From Micromonospora sp. NBC_01740 (GTDB taxonomy: Bacteria; Actinomycetota; Actinomycetes; Mycobacteriales; Micromonosporaceae): a stretch of 64,000 nt of DNA. The notes under the pieces were generated by a model, which saw nothing but the letters and a program-made list of their open reading frames with translations, was not told where the DNA came from and did not search any database. Position numbers and translations under genes: made by a program. Location of the stretch: the NCBI RefSeq assembly GCF_035920365.1, contig NZ_CP109150.1, positions 868,001-932,000 on the forward strand, written 5' to 3'. Positions 8,449-16,837 of the stretch are shown in pieces (within the stretch, counting starts at the first letter, position 1; each line of letters starts with the position of its first letter).

Positions 8449-9688
8449 CGTTGCTCCCTTGGTTGGGGTCGGGGGCGGTCGAGGTGGTCGGATCCTTCGG
8501 CGGAAGCCCGTACTGCTGGCGCAGGAACTCCTCCGTCGCCCGGTCCGGGAAGATCGCACCCGAGTCGATGAGCAGCTTCAACGCCGCCGCCGTCGCCGCC
8601 TGCCTGCTGCCGATCTCGTCGAACACCACCCGCGGCGCCGGCTCCGACTCCCCGAAGTTGACGTCGACCAGGTCCTCGACGATGTGCTGCGTCGCCACGT
8701 CGGCGACCTGCTGGGCGAGGGTCTGAAGGCTGAGGGTGAAGAAGTCCGCGAAGGTCGTGCCCAACGCCCACGAGCCCGTCTGCGTGCCCAGGTTCAGGAA
8801 GTGCGCCAGGACCGCCCGGGCGATCTGCTCGTCGTGGTACCGGATAGCCGGGTTCGCATCCGGCAGGCTGCCCTCGACGCCCGCCAGTCGCATCCGCGCC
8901 CCGTTCGGCGTGGCCGCCCCCGACGCCTCGCCCGAGCGCAGCTTCTTGGCCATCTCCAGACCCTTCGACAGGTCCGTCTCGCCCTCGGCGGCCTCGTAGA
9001 TCGGGATGCCCATGCCGTTACGGTCGATCGTCTGCGCCTGCACCCGCAGCAGCCGGTCCTTGATCAGCCAGTGCTTGTACGCCGGGCGCAGCAGGCTCTT
9101 GCCCAGCCAGTTGCCGCCCTCCCGCTCATGCACGTACGCCACCAGGCGGTCCACCGGGATCGGACGCTGCTGCACGCCGGCCTTCGCGGAGATCTGCCTG
9201 ATCGACACCAGCCCCCCGTCGGGGGCGACGTCCACCGCCTCGATCGTGCGGGGCATCCGCGGCGCCAGCTTCCGCAGCCGCGCCCGGCCCTCCGGGTCGA
9301 TCCGGTAGACCTGCTCGAAGAACATGTGCCCGAACGGCAGCATCAACAGCGCCTGGCGCAGGTGCTCCGGCCAGGAGAACCGGTCCCGGGTGCGCGGCAC
9401 CGGCGCCGGGTTCTGCCCCACGATCGGCAGACCCAGGTCGTCGGCGACGAGCTGCACCACCTCCGGCCGAGCCCCGTCCGGGTCAATGCGCCAAGGGGTG
9501 CGGCGCACCGGCAGCGTCACCGCCCGCAGCACCGACGCGACCTGCGCGTCCTGCGACCGCATCGCGTCGTACACGCCCACCGACCGGGGCCACTGAAGCT
9601 CCGGCGTCGGCTCCTCTTCGGCCAGCACCCACCAGGACGACGAGGATGCCGTCGACCCGTAGCCGATCTCAGTCAGCGGTGCCGTCAT
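8441..9688 (-). CDS. Portal protein (DUF935/Mu gp29-like)
   Basis: A 415-residue portal that forms the dodecameric DNA channel. It shows the DUF935 pattern: YDAMRSQDAQVASVLRAVTLPV near residue 40 followed by WRIDP, then MLPFGHMFFEQVYRID, and a late LNLGTQTGSWALGTTFADFF. The family is best known from Mu-like phages but is common in actinophages. The ATG start lies 13 bases after the large terminase stop. The C-terminus ends in a disordered Pro/Asp/Asn-rich tail. Confidence 0.88.
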   Translation of the reverse strand: MTAPLTEIGYGSTASSSSWWVLAEEEPTPELQWPRSVGVYDAMRSQDAQVASVLRAVTLPVRRTPWRIDPDGARPEVVQLVADDLGLPIVGQNPAPVPRTRDRFSWPEHLRQALLMLPFGHMFFEQVYRIDPEGRARLRKLAPRMPRTIEAVDVAPDGGLVSIRQISAKAGVQQRPIPVDRLVAYVHEREGGNWLGKSLLRPAYKHWLIKDRLLRVQAQTIDRNGMGIPIYEAAEGETDLSKGLEMAKKLRSGEASGAATPNGARMRLAGVEGSLPDANPAIRYHDEQIARAVLAHFLNLGTQTGSWALGTTFADFFTLSLQTLAQQVADVATQHIVEDLVDVNFGESEPAPRVVFDEIGSRQAATAAALKLLIDSGAIFPDRATEEFLRQQYGLPPKDPTTSTAPDPNQGSNDA

Positions 9689-9701
9689 CGCTCACCCCCT
9701 G

Positions 9702-11207
9702 TCAGAACCCGGCCGAAGCCAGCTCGCTCATGTCTTCGCTGCTCGCCCCGCTCACCGCCGGCGGCGGCGCGGGTGGCTTCGGGGGCGGAACCACCGACAG
9801 CCCCCAGTGCGCCACCGTGGCCGCGACCAGGGGGCAGATGTCCGCGCTGCTCTTGCGCCGCGACCACGCCCACAACCCGTCACCGATGTCCCGGCGGCCC
9901 GCCGCAGCAATCGCCCTGGCCAGCACCGGATCACCCAGATGACGCAGCGCCTGCGCGCCGACCGTCGCCCCGAACGCCTCGCACGCCTGCCCCAGATCCC
10001 GCGTGGACAGCTGCCGCGGCTCGATACCCACCTCCGCCAGCTGCGGCAGCAGCGCGCCCGCCGGGCCGGCCGGATCCAGCACCCAGTCCAACGGCCGGTG
10101 CTTCAGCAACTCCAGCGCCTGCCCGGCCACCCAGTCCGTCGTCGGCGCGTGCGCCACCACCTCGAGGTGCGGCAGCCCGTCCGGGCGGTACATCGCCGCC
10201 ACGATCGCCGCCGACCGCGACCCGGGCGCCACGTCGATCGCGAACACCGGCCGCCCGCTCGGCGCCGACTCCTCGTCGGCACACAACGCCCACGACTCCA
10301 GCGGCACCGCACCAGCGCCGACCGGCTCGTCCCACCAGCCCAGCCGCTCCCGCGCGAACTCCTCCGGCGGCAACGCCCGCCGCTCCGCCGCGATGAACTC
10401 CTCCCGGATCCGCCCGCGGGCCACCGCGAAGTTCGCCGCCCGCCAGTTGGTCGGGTCGTCCAACGCGCAGCCCTGCGCGCCAAGCCGGTGGTCGCAGTCG
10501 TCCTCGAGACAACCGCCCTCCGGGGCGGACCACTCCACGTACACCAGCGACGGATCGCCGCCGGCCCGGCCACGGTTGCGGATCGCCCGCAGGATCTCCG
10601 AGTTCCGCAGCCCCGCCGACGAGCCGTAGATGACCTGCGGGTTCGGTCGCGCCGACAGCGTCGGCAGCAGCGAACCCATGTGCTCCGGCTCCAAGGCGAA
10701 CGCCTCGTCGAGGACCACCCGGTCACCGGACAAGCCGCGCCCACCGGTCTTCGAGCGGGCCAGGAACTTCACCCGGGCCCCGCCGTGGAACTCGATCTCC
10801 TCCTCGCCGTTGCCCGCGCTGAGGCGCTTCAGGCGGCGCGTGAACTCCGGCGTGGTCTCCACGATCTGCCGAAGCGCCCGGAACGCCTCCTGCGTCGTGA
10901 CGAACCGGTGCGCCGTCCACGCGATCAGCTTCGCGTCGAACAGCAGCAGGTCCGCCAGCACGATCGGCAGGATGACGTTCATGGTCTTGCCGTTCTGGCG
11001 GGACAGGATGATCGCCGCCTCCAGCGCCGCCCACCGGCCACCCGCGCGCTCCGACAGGACCGCGTCGATCGCCAGCTCCTGCTCCGGGTCCACGCCGACA
11101 CCGCACATCCGCGCCAGGTCCACCGCCTCGGCACCCGCCGACGACAGCCGGTCAGGCACCCAGAAGTGCGCCGGGCGGACCAGGTCAGGCGCCGCGACGG
11201 CGCTCAC
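9702..11207 (-). CDS. terL: Terminase large subunit
   Basis: A 501-residue DNA-packaging motor. The ATPase domain has a Walker A-like SRQNGKT near residue 70, an adenine-binding AWTAHR, and Walker B VVLDEAF near residue 166. The nuclease domain begins FAIDVAPGSRSA near residue 320, with a second acidic site in WVLDPAGPAG and a final DG around residue 465. It overlaps the small subunit by 23 bases and precedes the portal. The GTG start is the first with a sensible overlap. Confidence 0.92.
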   Translation of the reverse strand: MSAVAAPDLVRPAHFWVPDRLSSAGAEAVDLARMCGVGVDPEQELAIDAVLSERAGGRWAALEAAIILSRQNGKTMNVILPIVLADLLLFDAKLIAWTAHRFVTTQEAFRALRQIVETTPEFTRRLKRLSAGNGEEEIEFHGGARVKFLARSKTGGRGLSGDRVVLDEAFALEPEHMGSLLPTLSARPNPQVIYGSSAGLRNSEILRAIRNRGRAGGDPSLVYVEWSAPEGGCLEDDCDHRLGAQGCALDDPTNWRAANFAVARGRIREEFIAAERRALPPEEFARERLGWWDEPVGAGAVPLESWALCADEESAPSGRPVFAIDVAPGSRSAAIVAAMYRPDGLPHLEVVAHAPTTDWVAGQALELLKHRPLDWVLDPAGPAGALLPQLAEVGIEPRQLSTRDLGQACEAFGATVGAQALRHLGDPVLARAIAAAGRRDIGDGLWAWSRRKSSADICPLVAATVAHWGLSVVPPPKPPAPPPAVSGASSEDMSELASAGF

Positions 11208-11607
11208 GGCGGGCCTTCAGCTCGTCCAGGCCGTCACCGGCCTCCTTCGCGCCCTTCAGCGCCTCGTCGATCGTGGCCCGCAGCTCCTTCGCCAACGCGG
11301 CGATGCCCGACGCGGTGTGCCCACCGTCGGCGAGCGTCTCCGCCAGCCGCAACGCGATGGCACCCTTCGACGTGTCCGCCCGGCCCGCCGCCGCCAGCTC
11401 CCGGTCGACGACAGCGACCAGGCCGACGCGCGGCGGCTGCTGCGGCTCCACCTGCTCGACGTGCAGCCGGGTCGGCTCCGACACCGCCGCCTGCGACGCC
11501 CGACGCGGCTCCGGCGGCCTGCACCGCTCACACCGCTTCCTCGGCCGCCCAGGACCCGGTTTCGGGGTGAATCCGGTGCCGCACTTCGAGCATTTCTGCT
11601 GGTCCAC
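11185..11607 (-). CDS. terS: Terminase small subunit-like protein with zinc motif
   Basis: A 140-residue protein directly before terL. The N-terminus has two CxxC pairs (KCSKCG and RCERCRPP) separated by a basic linker, likely a zinc knuckle for DNA recognition. The C-terminal half is helical (SKGAIALRLAETLADG, then ALAKELRATIDEALKGAKE), similar to the oligomerisation region of actinophage small terminases. I chose the GTG at 11607 because GGAGG lies 5 bases upstream; a GTG four codons earlier lacks that site. The identity rests mainly on position. Confidence 0.65.
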   Translation of the reverse strand: MDQQKCSKCGTGFTPKPGPGRPRKRCERCRPPEPRRASQAAVSEPTRLHVEQVEPQQPPRVGLVAVVDRELAAAGRADTSKGAIALRLAETLADGGHTASGIAALAKELRATIDEALKGAKEAGDGLDELKARRERRRGA

Positions 11608-11744
11608 GGCCACCTCCACCCAACGTCACTCAACGCGCATCACGCAGCGTCACCGGTCGCCGGAACTCGAAAGCCCGGGGAGAGAAAAGCCCGACTGGCG
11701 CGGGGGTCATTTGCGCTGGTCAGCGAATTTTTTATCGGTTCCGG
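11608..11744 (-). promoter_or_regulatory. Gap before the terminase genes, possible late promoter
   Basis: This stretch is less GC-rich than its surroundings, and on the minus strand contains an A/T-rich GATAAAAAATT near 11729-11738, the only such segment in the structural half. It is a reasonable place for the promoter of the terminase-to-tail transcript, but no convincing -35/-10 pair can be named. Confidence 0.25.
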
Positions 11745-12020
11745 TCACCACCGACGGGAGTGCCGCAGCTCGACCCGCTTACCGTTCGTGACAGCAGCAC
11801 CGGCGCGGCCACCAGCTGCACGGTTGCAGTGCTGACACTCGGGTCCGGTGTAGCCGGTGCGGTCGTCGGTGTGCCCGAGGTCCCAGGCATCGGCGGCCCC
11901 GATCGGCTTCCCGCATCGGGCGCAATCGACCAGCCCGGCCTCGACCTGGGGTCGCCACTGCTCGCGCAACTGCTGGTGCTGGTGGCCGTAGCCTCGCGCG
12001 GTGGTCTTCGCCTTGGGCAT
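11745..12020 (-). CDS. HNH endonuclease
   Basis: A 91-residue single-domain HNH nuclease. The zinc ligands are CARCGKPI and CQHC, and the metal site centres on WDLGHTDDRTGY with a downstream HCNRAAGG (N and H). In many phages such a small HNH protein next to the terminase is needed for packaging-site cleavage. Here it precedes terS by 137 bases. The basic N-terminus (KAKTTARGYGHQHQQL) is common to this class. The ATG at 12020 is the only start that avoids low-quality upstream sequence. Confidence 0.9.
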   Translation of the reverse strand: MPKAKTTARGYGHQHQQLREQWRPQVEAGLVDCARCGKPIGAADAWDLGHTDDRTGYTGPECQHCNRAAGGRAGAAVTNGKRVELRHSRRW

Positions 12021-12104
12021 CGTCCATCTCCGTGCTGGGTGGTGCGGGCAGGCCGGGCCCCGCATGCCTGGCCTGCCCGCTGACCCCCGCCCCGGGCACG
12101 ACGA

Positions 12105-12136
12105 AGCCCCGCCGTCCTCAAGGGATAGGCGGGGCT
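12105..12136 (-). terminator. Hairpin terminator between early and late blocks
   Basis: A 9-bp perfect stem (AGCCCCGCC at 12105-12113 pairing with GGCGGGGCT at 12128-12136) encloses a 14-base loop. It lies between the stop of the zinc/HTH gene (12191) and the HNH gene, so it would end the long leftward early transcript. There is no T-tract, which is usual for actinobacterial hairpins. Confidence 0.6.
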
Positions 12137-12190
12137 CCGAAGACACTTTGGTCCGTCTGCGATCTATCGTCCGTGCTGCTCAGGGGGTTG

Positions 12191-13114
12191 TCAAGCTGCG
12201 ACGCTCGTGGTAGCCCGCGTCGCCTCGCCCAGCACCGCGCGGACCTCGCCGACCCGGTACAACGGCCGGCCACGCTCGTCCTGCCCACGTGCGCTGATGC
12301 GGCCCCGGTGCGCCAGGTTGCGCACCATCGACGACGTCACCCGCCGGTCCAGCACGGTCAGCGCGGCGGCGATCAGCGAGGCGTGGGCGAGCACCTCGTC
12401 GGCCTCGCCGAGCAGCCAGCGGCGCCGGTCGGCCACGTCGTGGCGGGTCTTGCAGGCCGGGCAGCGCACGGTGCCGTCGTCGGTGCGCGCGTACAGCTCC
12501 TCGGCGCAGCGCTCCCCGTCCAGGTCCGCCCAGCAGGGGCCGGCGTACCAGAGCGGCGGCGGAGAGTCGACGATCCGCACGATGGTCGCGCCGGCGGCGG
12601 CGAGCTGAGGCAGCGCCTCCTCGGCCTCGGGCCGGTGCCGCAGCCACTCCATGTTGGCGAGCAGGTGCGCGGCGGCACGCGCGACGGGGTGCGGAACGCT
12701 GCGCCGGTAGATCAGCGAGCAGGACTCGTGTCGGCAAACACCCTGAGAGCCACACAGAGGCCCGAACGCGGGCCCGGGAAGGGTAGGGGCTACCCCTCGC
12801 TCCTCGGCGACGTGGCGGGCCCACGTGACGATGTCGTTCATCGCCCGGTCCCCGCGCTGCTTCGCCGCGGCGTCGAACGGCAGCGGCGTCACGCGCAGCC
12901 CGCCGTCCGGGCGGCCTTCGGGGTCGTCGTCGGGCAGGGTGCGGCCGTGCCGGTCGGAGTAGCGGGCGAGCCGCGCCACCGTCGTCTCCACCTCGCCCGC
13001 CACCTTCACCACGTCGGCGAGGTAGCGGACGGTGTCGGCGGTGCAGCGGGGGCAGACGTAGGCGGTGTCGCGGACGGGGTCGCCGCAGAGGTCGCAAGAG
13101 GTGGTGATCGTCAT
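12191..13114 (-). CDS. Zinc-ribbon and MerR-like HTH phage protein, function unknown
   Basis: A 307-residue protein with a zinc ribbon at the N-terminus (CDLCGDPV, then YVCPRC), a cysteine cluster in the middle (GPLCGSQGVCRHESC, and later CWAD, VRCPACKTRHD) and a C-terminal helix-turn-helix like those of MerR/excisionase proteins (TSSMVRNLAHRGRISARG, RPLYRVGEVRAVL). DNA binding is likely. It is the last gene of the early transcript, between terminators on each side. An excisionase or late-gene regulator role is possible but not shown. ATG 13114 has GGGGGG upstream. Confidence 0.7.
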   Translation of the reverse strand: MTITTSCDLCGDPVRDTAYVCPRCTADTVRYLADVVKVAGEVETTVARLARYSDRHGRTLPDDDPEGRPDGGLRVTPLPFDAAAKQRGDRAMNDIVTWARHVAEERGVAPTLPGPAFGPLCGSQGVCRHESCSLIYRRSVPHPVARAAAHLLANMEWLRHRPEAEEALPQLAAAGATIVRIVDSPPPLWYAGPCWADLDGERCAEELYARTDDGTVRCPACKTRHDVADRRRWLLGEADEVLAHASLIAAALTVLDRRVTSSMVRNLAHRGRISARGQDERGRPLYRVGEVRAVLGEATRATTSVAA

Positions 13115-13177
13115 GGTTCCGGTCCCCCCGGGAGTAGGCTGGCCTGCGATCAAGACGGGCGCCTGCGGGGTGCTCGG

Positions 13178-13210
13178 GGTGGCCCTCCGGTGTGCAGCCG
13201 GAGGGCCACC
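13178..13210 (-). terminator. Strong hairpin after the tyrosine recombinase gene
   Basis: A perfect 13-bp stem (13178-13190 with 13198-13210; GGTGGCCCTCCGG and its complement) and a 7-base loop begins 6 bases beyond the recombinase stop on the minus strand. It should end or attenuate transcription before the zinc/HTH gene. Confidence 0.75.
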
Positions 13211-13215
13211 GGCGT

Positions 13216-14232
13216 CTACAGACCGATGCCGGCAGCCGGGTTGCGCTGCCAGCGGTCCACTTCTTCGAGGTAGCCGAACAGGGCGGCGGAGCCCTCCTTC
13301 CAGCCGCCGTGGCGGGCGATACGCACCAGGTCGGCGTCGGGTGCGGCGTACGCGGCGGTGGCGAACCCGCGCCGCAGGGAGTGGCCGGTGAACGCCTGGG
13401 CGGCGTCGAGGCCGGCGGCGATGGCGGCGCGGCGGACGATCGCGGCGACGGTTTCGCCGGTGATGCGCCCGTCGGGGTCGCCCTTGCCGGTGGCGACGTG
13501 CCCGAGCCGACCGTGGCGGTCGATGCGCAGGAACAGCGGGCCGGTGTCGCGGCCGTTGGCTGCCAGGGCCGCCGTCCACGCCTTGAGGGCGCGCACGGGG
13601 CAGGTGGCGAGGTGCGAGCCGTACGGCAGGGCGACGATGCGGCCTCGGGCGTCCTTGTCGGCCTTGGACATGCGCACGCGGATCTGGGCGCCTTCGTCGA
13701 GCCATTCGACGTCGGCGAGGTTGAGGGCGGCGATCTCGGAGCGGCGGGCGCCCATGGCGAAGCCGACGACGATGACGGCGCGGTCGCGGACGCCGACGAG
13801 CTTGTCGGGGTTGAGGGTGGCGACCATGGCGCGCAGGGCGGTGAGGGTGACGGGGGCGGCCTTGTGGACGGTGCCGCCGGCTTTGGCGTAGCGCTTGCGG
13901 TAGCCGCGCAGGGCCTGGGAGGCGCCGCGCCGGTCGAGGGTGTAGCCGGCGGTGGTGTGGGCTTTGCCGATGGCGGCGAGGGCCCGGCCGATGGTGGAGG
14001 GTGCCTTCTCGGCGAGGGCGAGAGCGGTGGCGTACTCGGCGACGGTCTGCCCGGTGGCGGGCAGCGGGGTGCGGTTCTGCTGGGTGCACCAGGTGGTGAA
14101 GCGGTCCCAGTCTTGGCGGTAGGCGCGCTTGGTGCTGGCGGGGGTGGCTTCGTCGATAAGAGCCCAGGCGTCGTCAGACAGTTCGGCGTCGCGCGGGGCA
14201 GGCAGGTGGTGGGCGGGCGTCAGATCGGTCAT
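13216..14232 (-). CDS. Tyrosine recombinase (phage integrase family)
   Basis: A 338-residue site-specific recombinase. The N-terminal SAM-like core-binding domain (STKRAYRQDWDRFTTWC) is followed by the catalytic domain with Arg in GARRSEIAAL (about residue 165), the HxxR box HSLRRGF, a later His in HGGWK and the probable nucleophile Tyr in LFGYLEEVDRW. All catalytic residues are present. The start overlaps the methyltransferase stop (ATGA). A serine integrase already sits at the chromosome junction, so this enzyme may resolve dimers, invert a segment or be a second integration system. Confidence 0.88.
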   Translation of the reverse strand: MTDLTPAHHLPAPRDAELSDDAWALIDEATPASTKRAYRQDWDRFTTWCTQQNRTPLPATGQTVAEYATALALAEKAPSTIGRALAAIGKAHTTAGYTLDRRGASQALRGYRKRYAKAGGTVHKAAPVTLTALRAMVATLNPDKLVGVRDRAVIVVGFAMGARRSEIAALNLADVEWLDEGAQIRVRMSKADKDARGRIVALPYGSHLATCPVRALKAWTAALAANGRDTGPLFLRIDRHGRLGHVATGKGDPDGRITGETVAAIVRRAAIAAGLDAAQAFTGHSLRRGFATAAYAAPDADLVRIARHGGWKEGSAALFGYLEEVDRWQRNPAAGIGL

Positions 14233-15707
14233 GCGACGGCTCCGAGATCGAGGGCGGGCTGCAGGGCCTTGGTGAGGCGGGCGGTGATGAGGGGCAGGTA
14301 GTCGGCTTCGCGCTCCACGGCGATGCAGTGGAGCCCCTCAAGGGCGCACGCCTCGGCGGTGGTGCCGCTGCCGGCGAACGGCTCCAGGACGGTGCCAGCG
14401 GTGGGGGTGACGAGCCGGACGAGCCAGCGCATGAGGTCGAGCGGCTTCACGGTGGGGTGGGCGACGCCATTGACGCGGGGGCGCTCGGCGCTGGTGGCCT
14501 TGGCCTCGTAGCGGAAGACGGGGAAGAAGCGCGCCGTCTCGCCAAGCTCCCCGACCGGGCAGCCGGGCCGGCACTGGTCCGGGCAGTCGTGGCCGAACAC
14601 CACGTTGGTGGGCCACCGGCCGTCGGGGTGGGCGGAATCTTCCCGGGCGCACTCGCCGTACGCGTCGCCGTTGCGGTTGGAGTCCAGGCCGACGACGCTT
14701 GCGCACTTGTTGCGGTAGTCCTGCCCGGCGGTCGTGCGGCAGGCGTCGATGTTGAGCGCGCCCGTGCCGTGCTCAAGCACGTTGGCGGCGGTGGTGTTGA
14801 ACCCGGTGCTCTTGCGGGCGACGATGATCGGTTCTCGGGCGGGCTTGAGGGAGGTGTTCCAGCCGTGCCACCGCTTCGCGGCGTCCGACGCGGGTGCGGT
14901 GATGGCAACGTGCCCGCGCTCATCGACACCGGCTGCACCGCGCAGGAACACCGAGCTGCTCCCCGCGCCGAGCCCAGCGTGGCGGGAGCCGACCACTTCG
15001 CGGGCGGCGAAGTTCTTCCCCACCTCGCCCTTGCGGCCGTTGAGCCGGGCCACCTCGGCGTCCATCTCGTTGTCGAAGCCGAGCAGGCCACGTAGCCGCT
15101 CCCACTGCTCGACCGTGGGCACGCAGGCCGCGCGCTTCTGGGTCGTCCAATGGACCGCCATGCCGTTGAACCCGAAGGCGTCGTCGATGGCCTTGTGTGT
15201 CACTCCGACCCGACGACGAGCCTCGGCGAGGTAGGCGGTGATCCGCAGGACCGCTGGCCGGTCCTCTGCCCGCATCCGGTCGATGGCCTTGCCGATGTCC
15301 TGCCCCTTCGGGAACCCGGAGGCGAACACCCAGTCGATGCCGTCGCGGATCTCGAACCCGGCCAGCCGAGCGGACATGCCCATCAGGTCGGCGGTGCGGG
15401 GCGCGGCGAACGCCAGCAGGTGACCACCCGGCTTGAGCACCCGCCAACACTCATCCCACAGAGCCGGAGGGGGCACGAAGCGGTCCCAGTTGCGACCCAT
15501 GAAGCCCTTGCCGTCCGGGACGTGGTCGCGGTCGCCGGCCAGCCAGGCGGCGAGCGCGGTGGCGATCACCCGGGGGTGGTGGTCGGCCAAGCCGTACGGC
15601 GGGTCGGTGACCACCGCGTCGACCGACGCGTCGGGCAGCGTCCGGAGCACGTCCAGCGCGTCACCGTGGTGGAGGGTCACCGCCTCGTCGGCGTAGTACG
15701 GGGTCAT
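14229..15707 (-). CDS. DNA methyltransferase (beta class, N4/N6 amino)
   Basis: A 492-residue SAM-dependent methyltransferase. The catalytic motif VVTDPPYGL occurs near residue 36 and the SAM-binding motif VLEPFAGSGTT near residue 440, so the order is catalytic motif first, as in beta-class N6-adenine or N4-cytosine enzymes. Residues 165-400 are a large target-recognition insert with a cysteine cluster (CPDQCRPGCPVGEL) that could bind zinc. It probably protects phage DNA from restriction. No matching restriction enzyme is nearby, so it is an orphan. It sits in the same transcript as dpdA. Confidence 0.9.
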   Translation of the reverse strand: MTPYYADEAVTLHHGDALDVLRTLPDASVDAVVTDPPYGLADHHPRVIATALAAWLAGDRDHVPDGKGFMGRNWDRFVPPPALWDECWRVLKPGGHLLAFAAPRTADLMGMSARLAGFEIRDGIDWVFASGFPKGQDIGKAIDRMRAEDRPAVLRITAYLAEARRRVGVTHKAIDDAFGFNGMAVHWTTQKRAACVPTVEQWERLRGLLGFDNEMDAEVARLNGRKGEVGKNFAAREVVGSRHAGLGAGSSSVFLRGAAGVDERGHVAITAPASDAAKRWHGWNTSLKPAREPIIVARKSTGFNTTAANVLEHGTGALNIDACRTTAGQDYRNKCASVVGLDSNRNGDAYGECAREDSAHPDGRWPTNVVFGHDCPDQCRPGCPVGELGETARFFPVFRYEAKATSAERPRVNGVAHPTVKPLDLMRWLVRLVTPTAGTVLEPFAGSGTTAEACALEGLHCIAVEREADYLPLITARLTKALQPALDLGAVA

Positions 15708-15741
15708 CGTGATCTCTCTTTCTGGTCCTGGGGAATGTCAG

Positions 15742-15942
15742 TTATCGCGATGCAGGGGCGGCGCTGGCCGAGCACTTCGGGCACAGGTCTTCGCGCTTCG
15801 GGACGCCACCACCGGCCGACGTCCGGGTGAAGCCGTGCCGACGAGCACGCAGCCGGGCCTCTGCGGCGTCGTCTGCCATGGCGTCCATGTCTGCCGGGGC
15901 CCCGCAGCGATCGCAGGTGACGTAGACGAGTCGGGAGATCAT
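15742..15942 (-). CDS. Small zinc-finger phage protein
   Basis: A 66-residue protein with two CxxC pairs (TCDRCGAPAD near the start, LCPKCS near the end) and a helical linker (DAAEARLRARRHGFTR) between them, forming one treble-clef or zinc-ribbon module. ATG 15942 has GGAAGG upstream. It lies between dpdA and the methyltransferase. Its partner and function are unknown. Confidence 0.7.
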   Translation of the reverse strand: MISRLVYVTCDRCGAPADMDAMADDAAEARLRARRHGFTRTSAGGGVPKREDLCPKCSASAAPASR

Positions 15943-16006
15943 CGGGCGTTCCTTCCTTGATCAATCCGTGCCCTCTGAGCACAGCTTTCGGTGGTACGGG
16001 CGATGC

Positions 16007-16837
16007 TCACGCCGCCACCCCGAACATGTCGACCAGCGACCCCTGGTGCGGCCGGCGGTGCGCGGTGGCGATGTTGGCGAGCACGGTGTCGCGCCACTCG
16101 CGGGCGCGGACCGGGCAGTTGGCTTCCCACTTGACGACCCCGTGCCGGCAGCGACCCACCCGACGGCGGCCTCCGAACGACCACGAGAAGCTGTCAGCGG
16201 AAGCGATCAACTGCCCGTACATGAGCAGGCCGCGGGTCTTTGCGCCGTACGCGTGCAGCCGCACCCCGCGCGCTGCGAACGCCTCCACCAGCTCCTTGAC
16301 CTCGCTGGTGGCTTCGCGGCGGCAGGTGGAGCCGAGGCCGACGACGGGTTCGGCGAGCAGGTCGATGCCGGCGGCGTCGTACATCTCCCAGCAGCGCAGG
16401 TAGTCGGCCGGCTCCCAGCCCTGAAGGGCGGGCACGATGTGCGGGTCGCCGGGCTGGTCGAGCAGGGCCCGCAGTTCGAGCAGGTTGTCGACGGTGCGCC
16501 GCTGGTGCTCGGCGACGGTAAGGCCGGTGCCGGCGAAGGTCTCGCCGTGGAAGGTGCCGCCCTGGATGACGACGGGCTCGCACATCCAGTCCTGCGGGGA
16601 TGCCCACACGAGTTGGCCGATGTCGTCGCGGTAGCGGCGCAGGGCGTCCACGTATTGGCGGGGGGTGAAGGTCCACCGGCCGTGCTGCTGGAGTTCGGTG
16701 AAGCCTCGGCTGTCGCAGACCCAGGGGGCGGCGGCGCGGGGCAGGTTGACGCGGTCGCGCAGGCGGCCGTGGGACACCATCAGCGGGTAGCCGGCTCGGG
16801 CGAGCCAGTGGGTGTCGGCGCCGACGTAGAAGTCCAT
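16007..16837 (-). CDS. dpdA: DpdA-like 7-deazaguanine DNA transglycosylase
   Basis: A 276-residue TIM-barrel protein of the tRNA-guanine-transglycosylase superfamily, closest in pattern to phage DpdA. Visible motifs are CDSRGFTEL (catalytic-type Asp), ASPQDWMCEP, HIVPALQGW, GLGSTCRR, RLHAYGAKT and a C-terminal cysteine/histidine set (GRCRHGVVKWEANCPVR). DpdA enzymes exchange guanine in DNA for 7-deazaguanine bases such as preQ0, shielding phage DNA from host restriction. The ATG shares one base with the stop of the transporter gene (TGATG). The base inserted cannot be read from sequence. A tRNA-directed enzyme is less likely because of the short length and context. Confidence 0.8.
   Translation of the reverse strand: MDFYVGADTHWLARAGYPLMVSHGRLRDRVNLPRAAAPWVCDSRGFTELQQHGRWTFTPRQYVDALRRYRDDIGQLVWASPQDWMCEPVVIQGGTFHGETFAGTGLTVAEHQRRTVDNLLELRALLDQPGDPHIVPALQGWEPADYLRCWEMYDAAGIDLLAEPVVGLGSTCRREATSEVKELVEAFAARGVRLHAYGAKTRGLLMYGQLIASADSFSWSFGGRRRVGRCRHGVVKWEANCPVRAREWRDTVLANIATAHRRPHQGSLVDMFGVAA

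Noticed and set aside
9807..11570. Plus-strand frame opposite the large terminase gene
   Set aside because: The minus strand has all terminase motifs; the plus frame is Arg/Pro-rich shadow sequence.
12191..14089. A 632-codon minus-strand frame including the zinc/HTH protein
   Set aside because: Only the part after ATG 13114 is protein-like; the rest overlaps the tyrosine recombinase in another frame, and a strong hairpin lies between.
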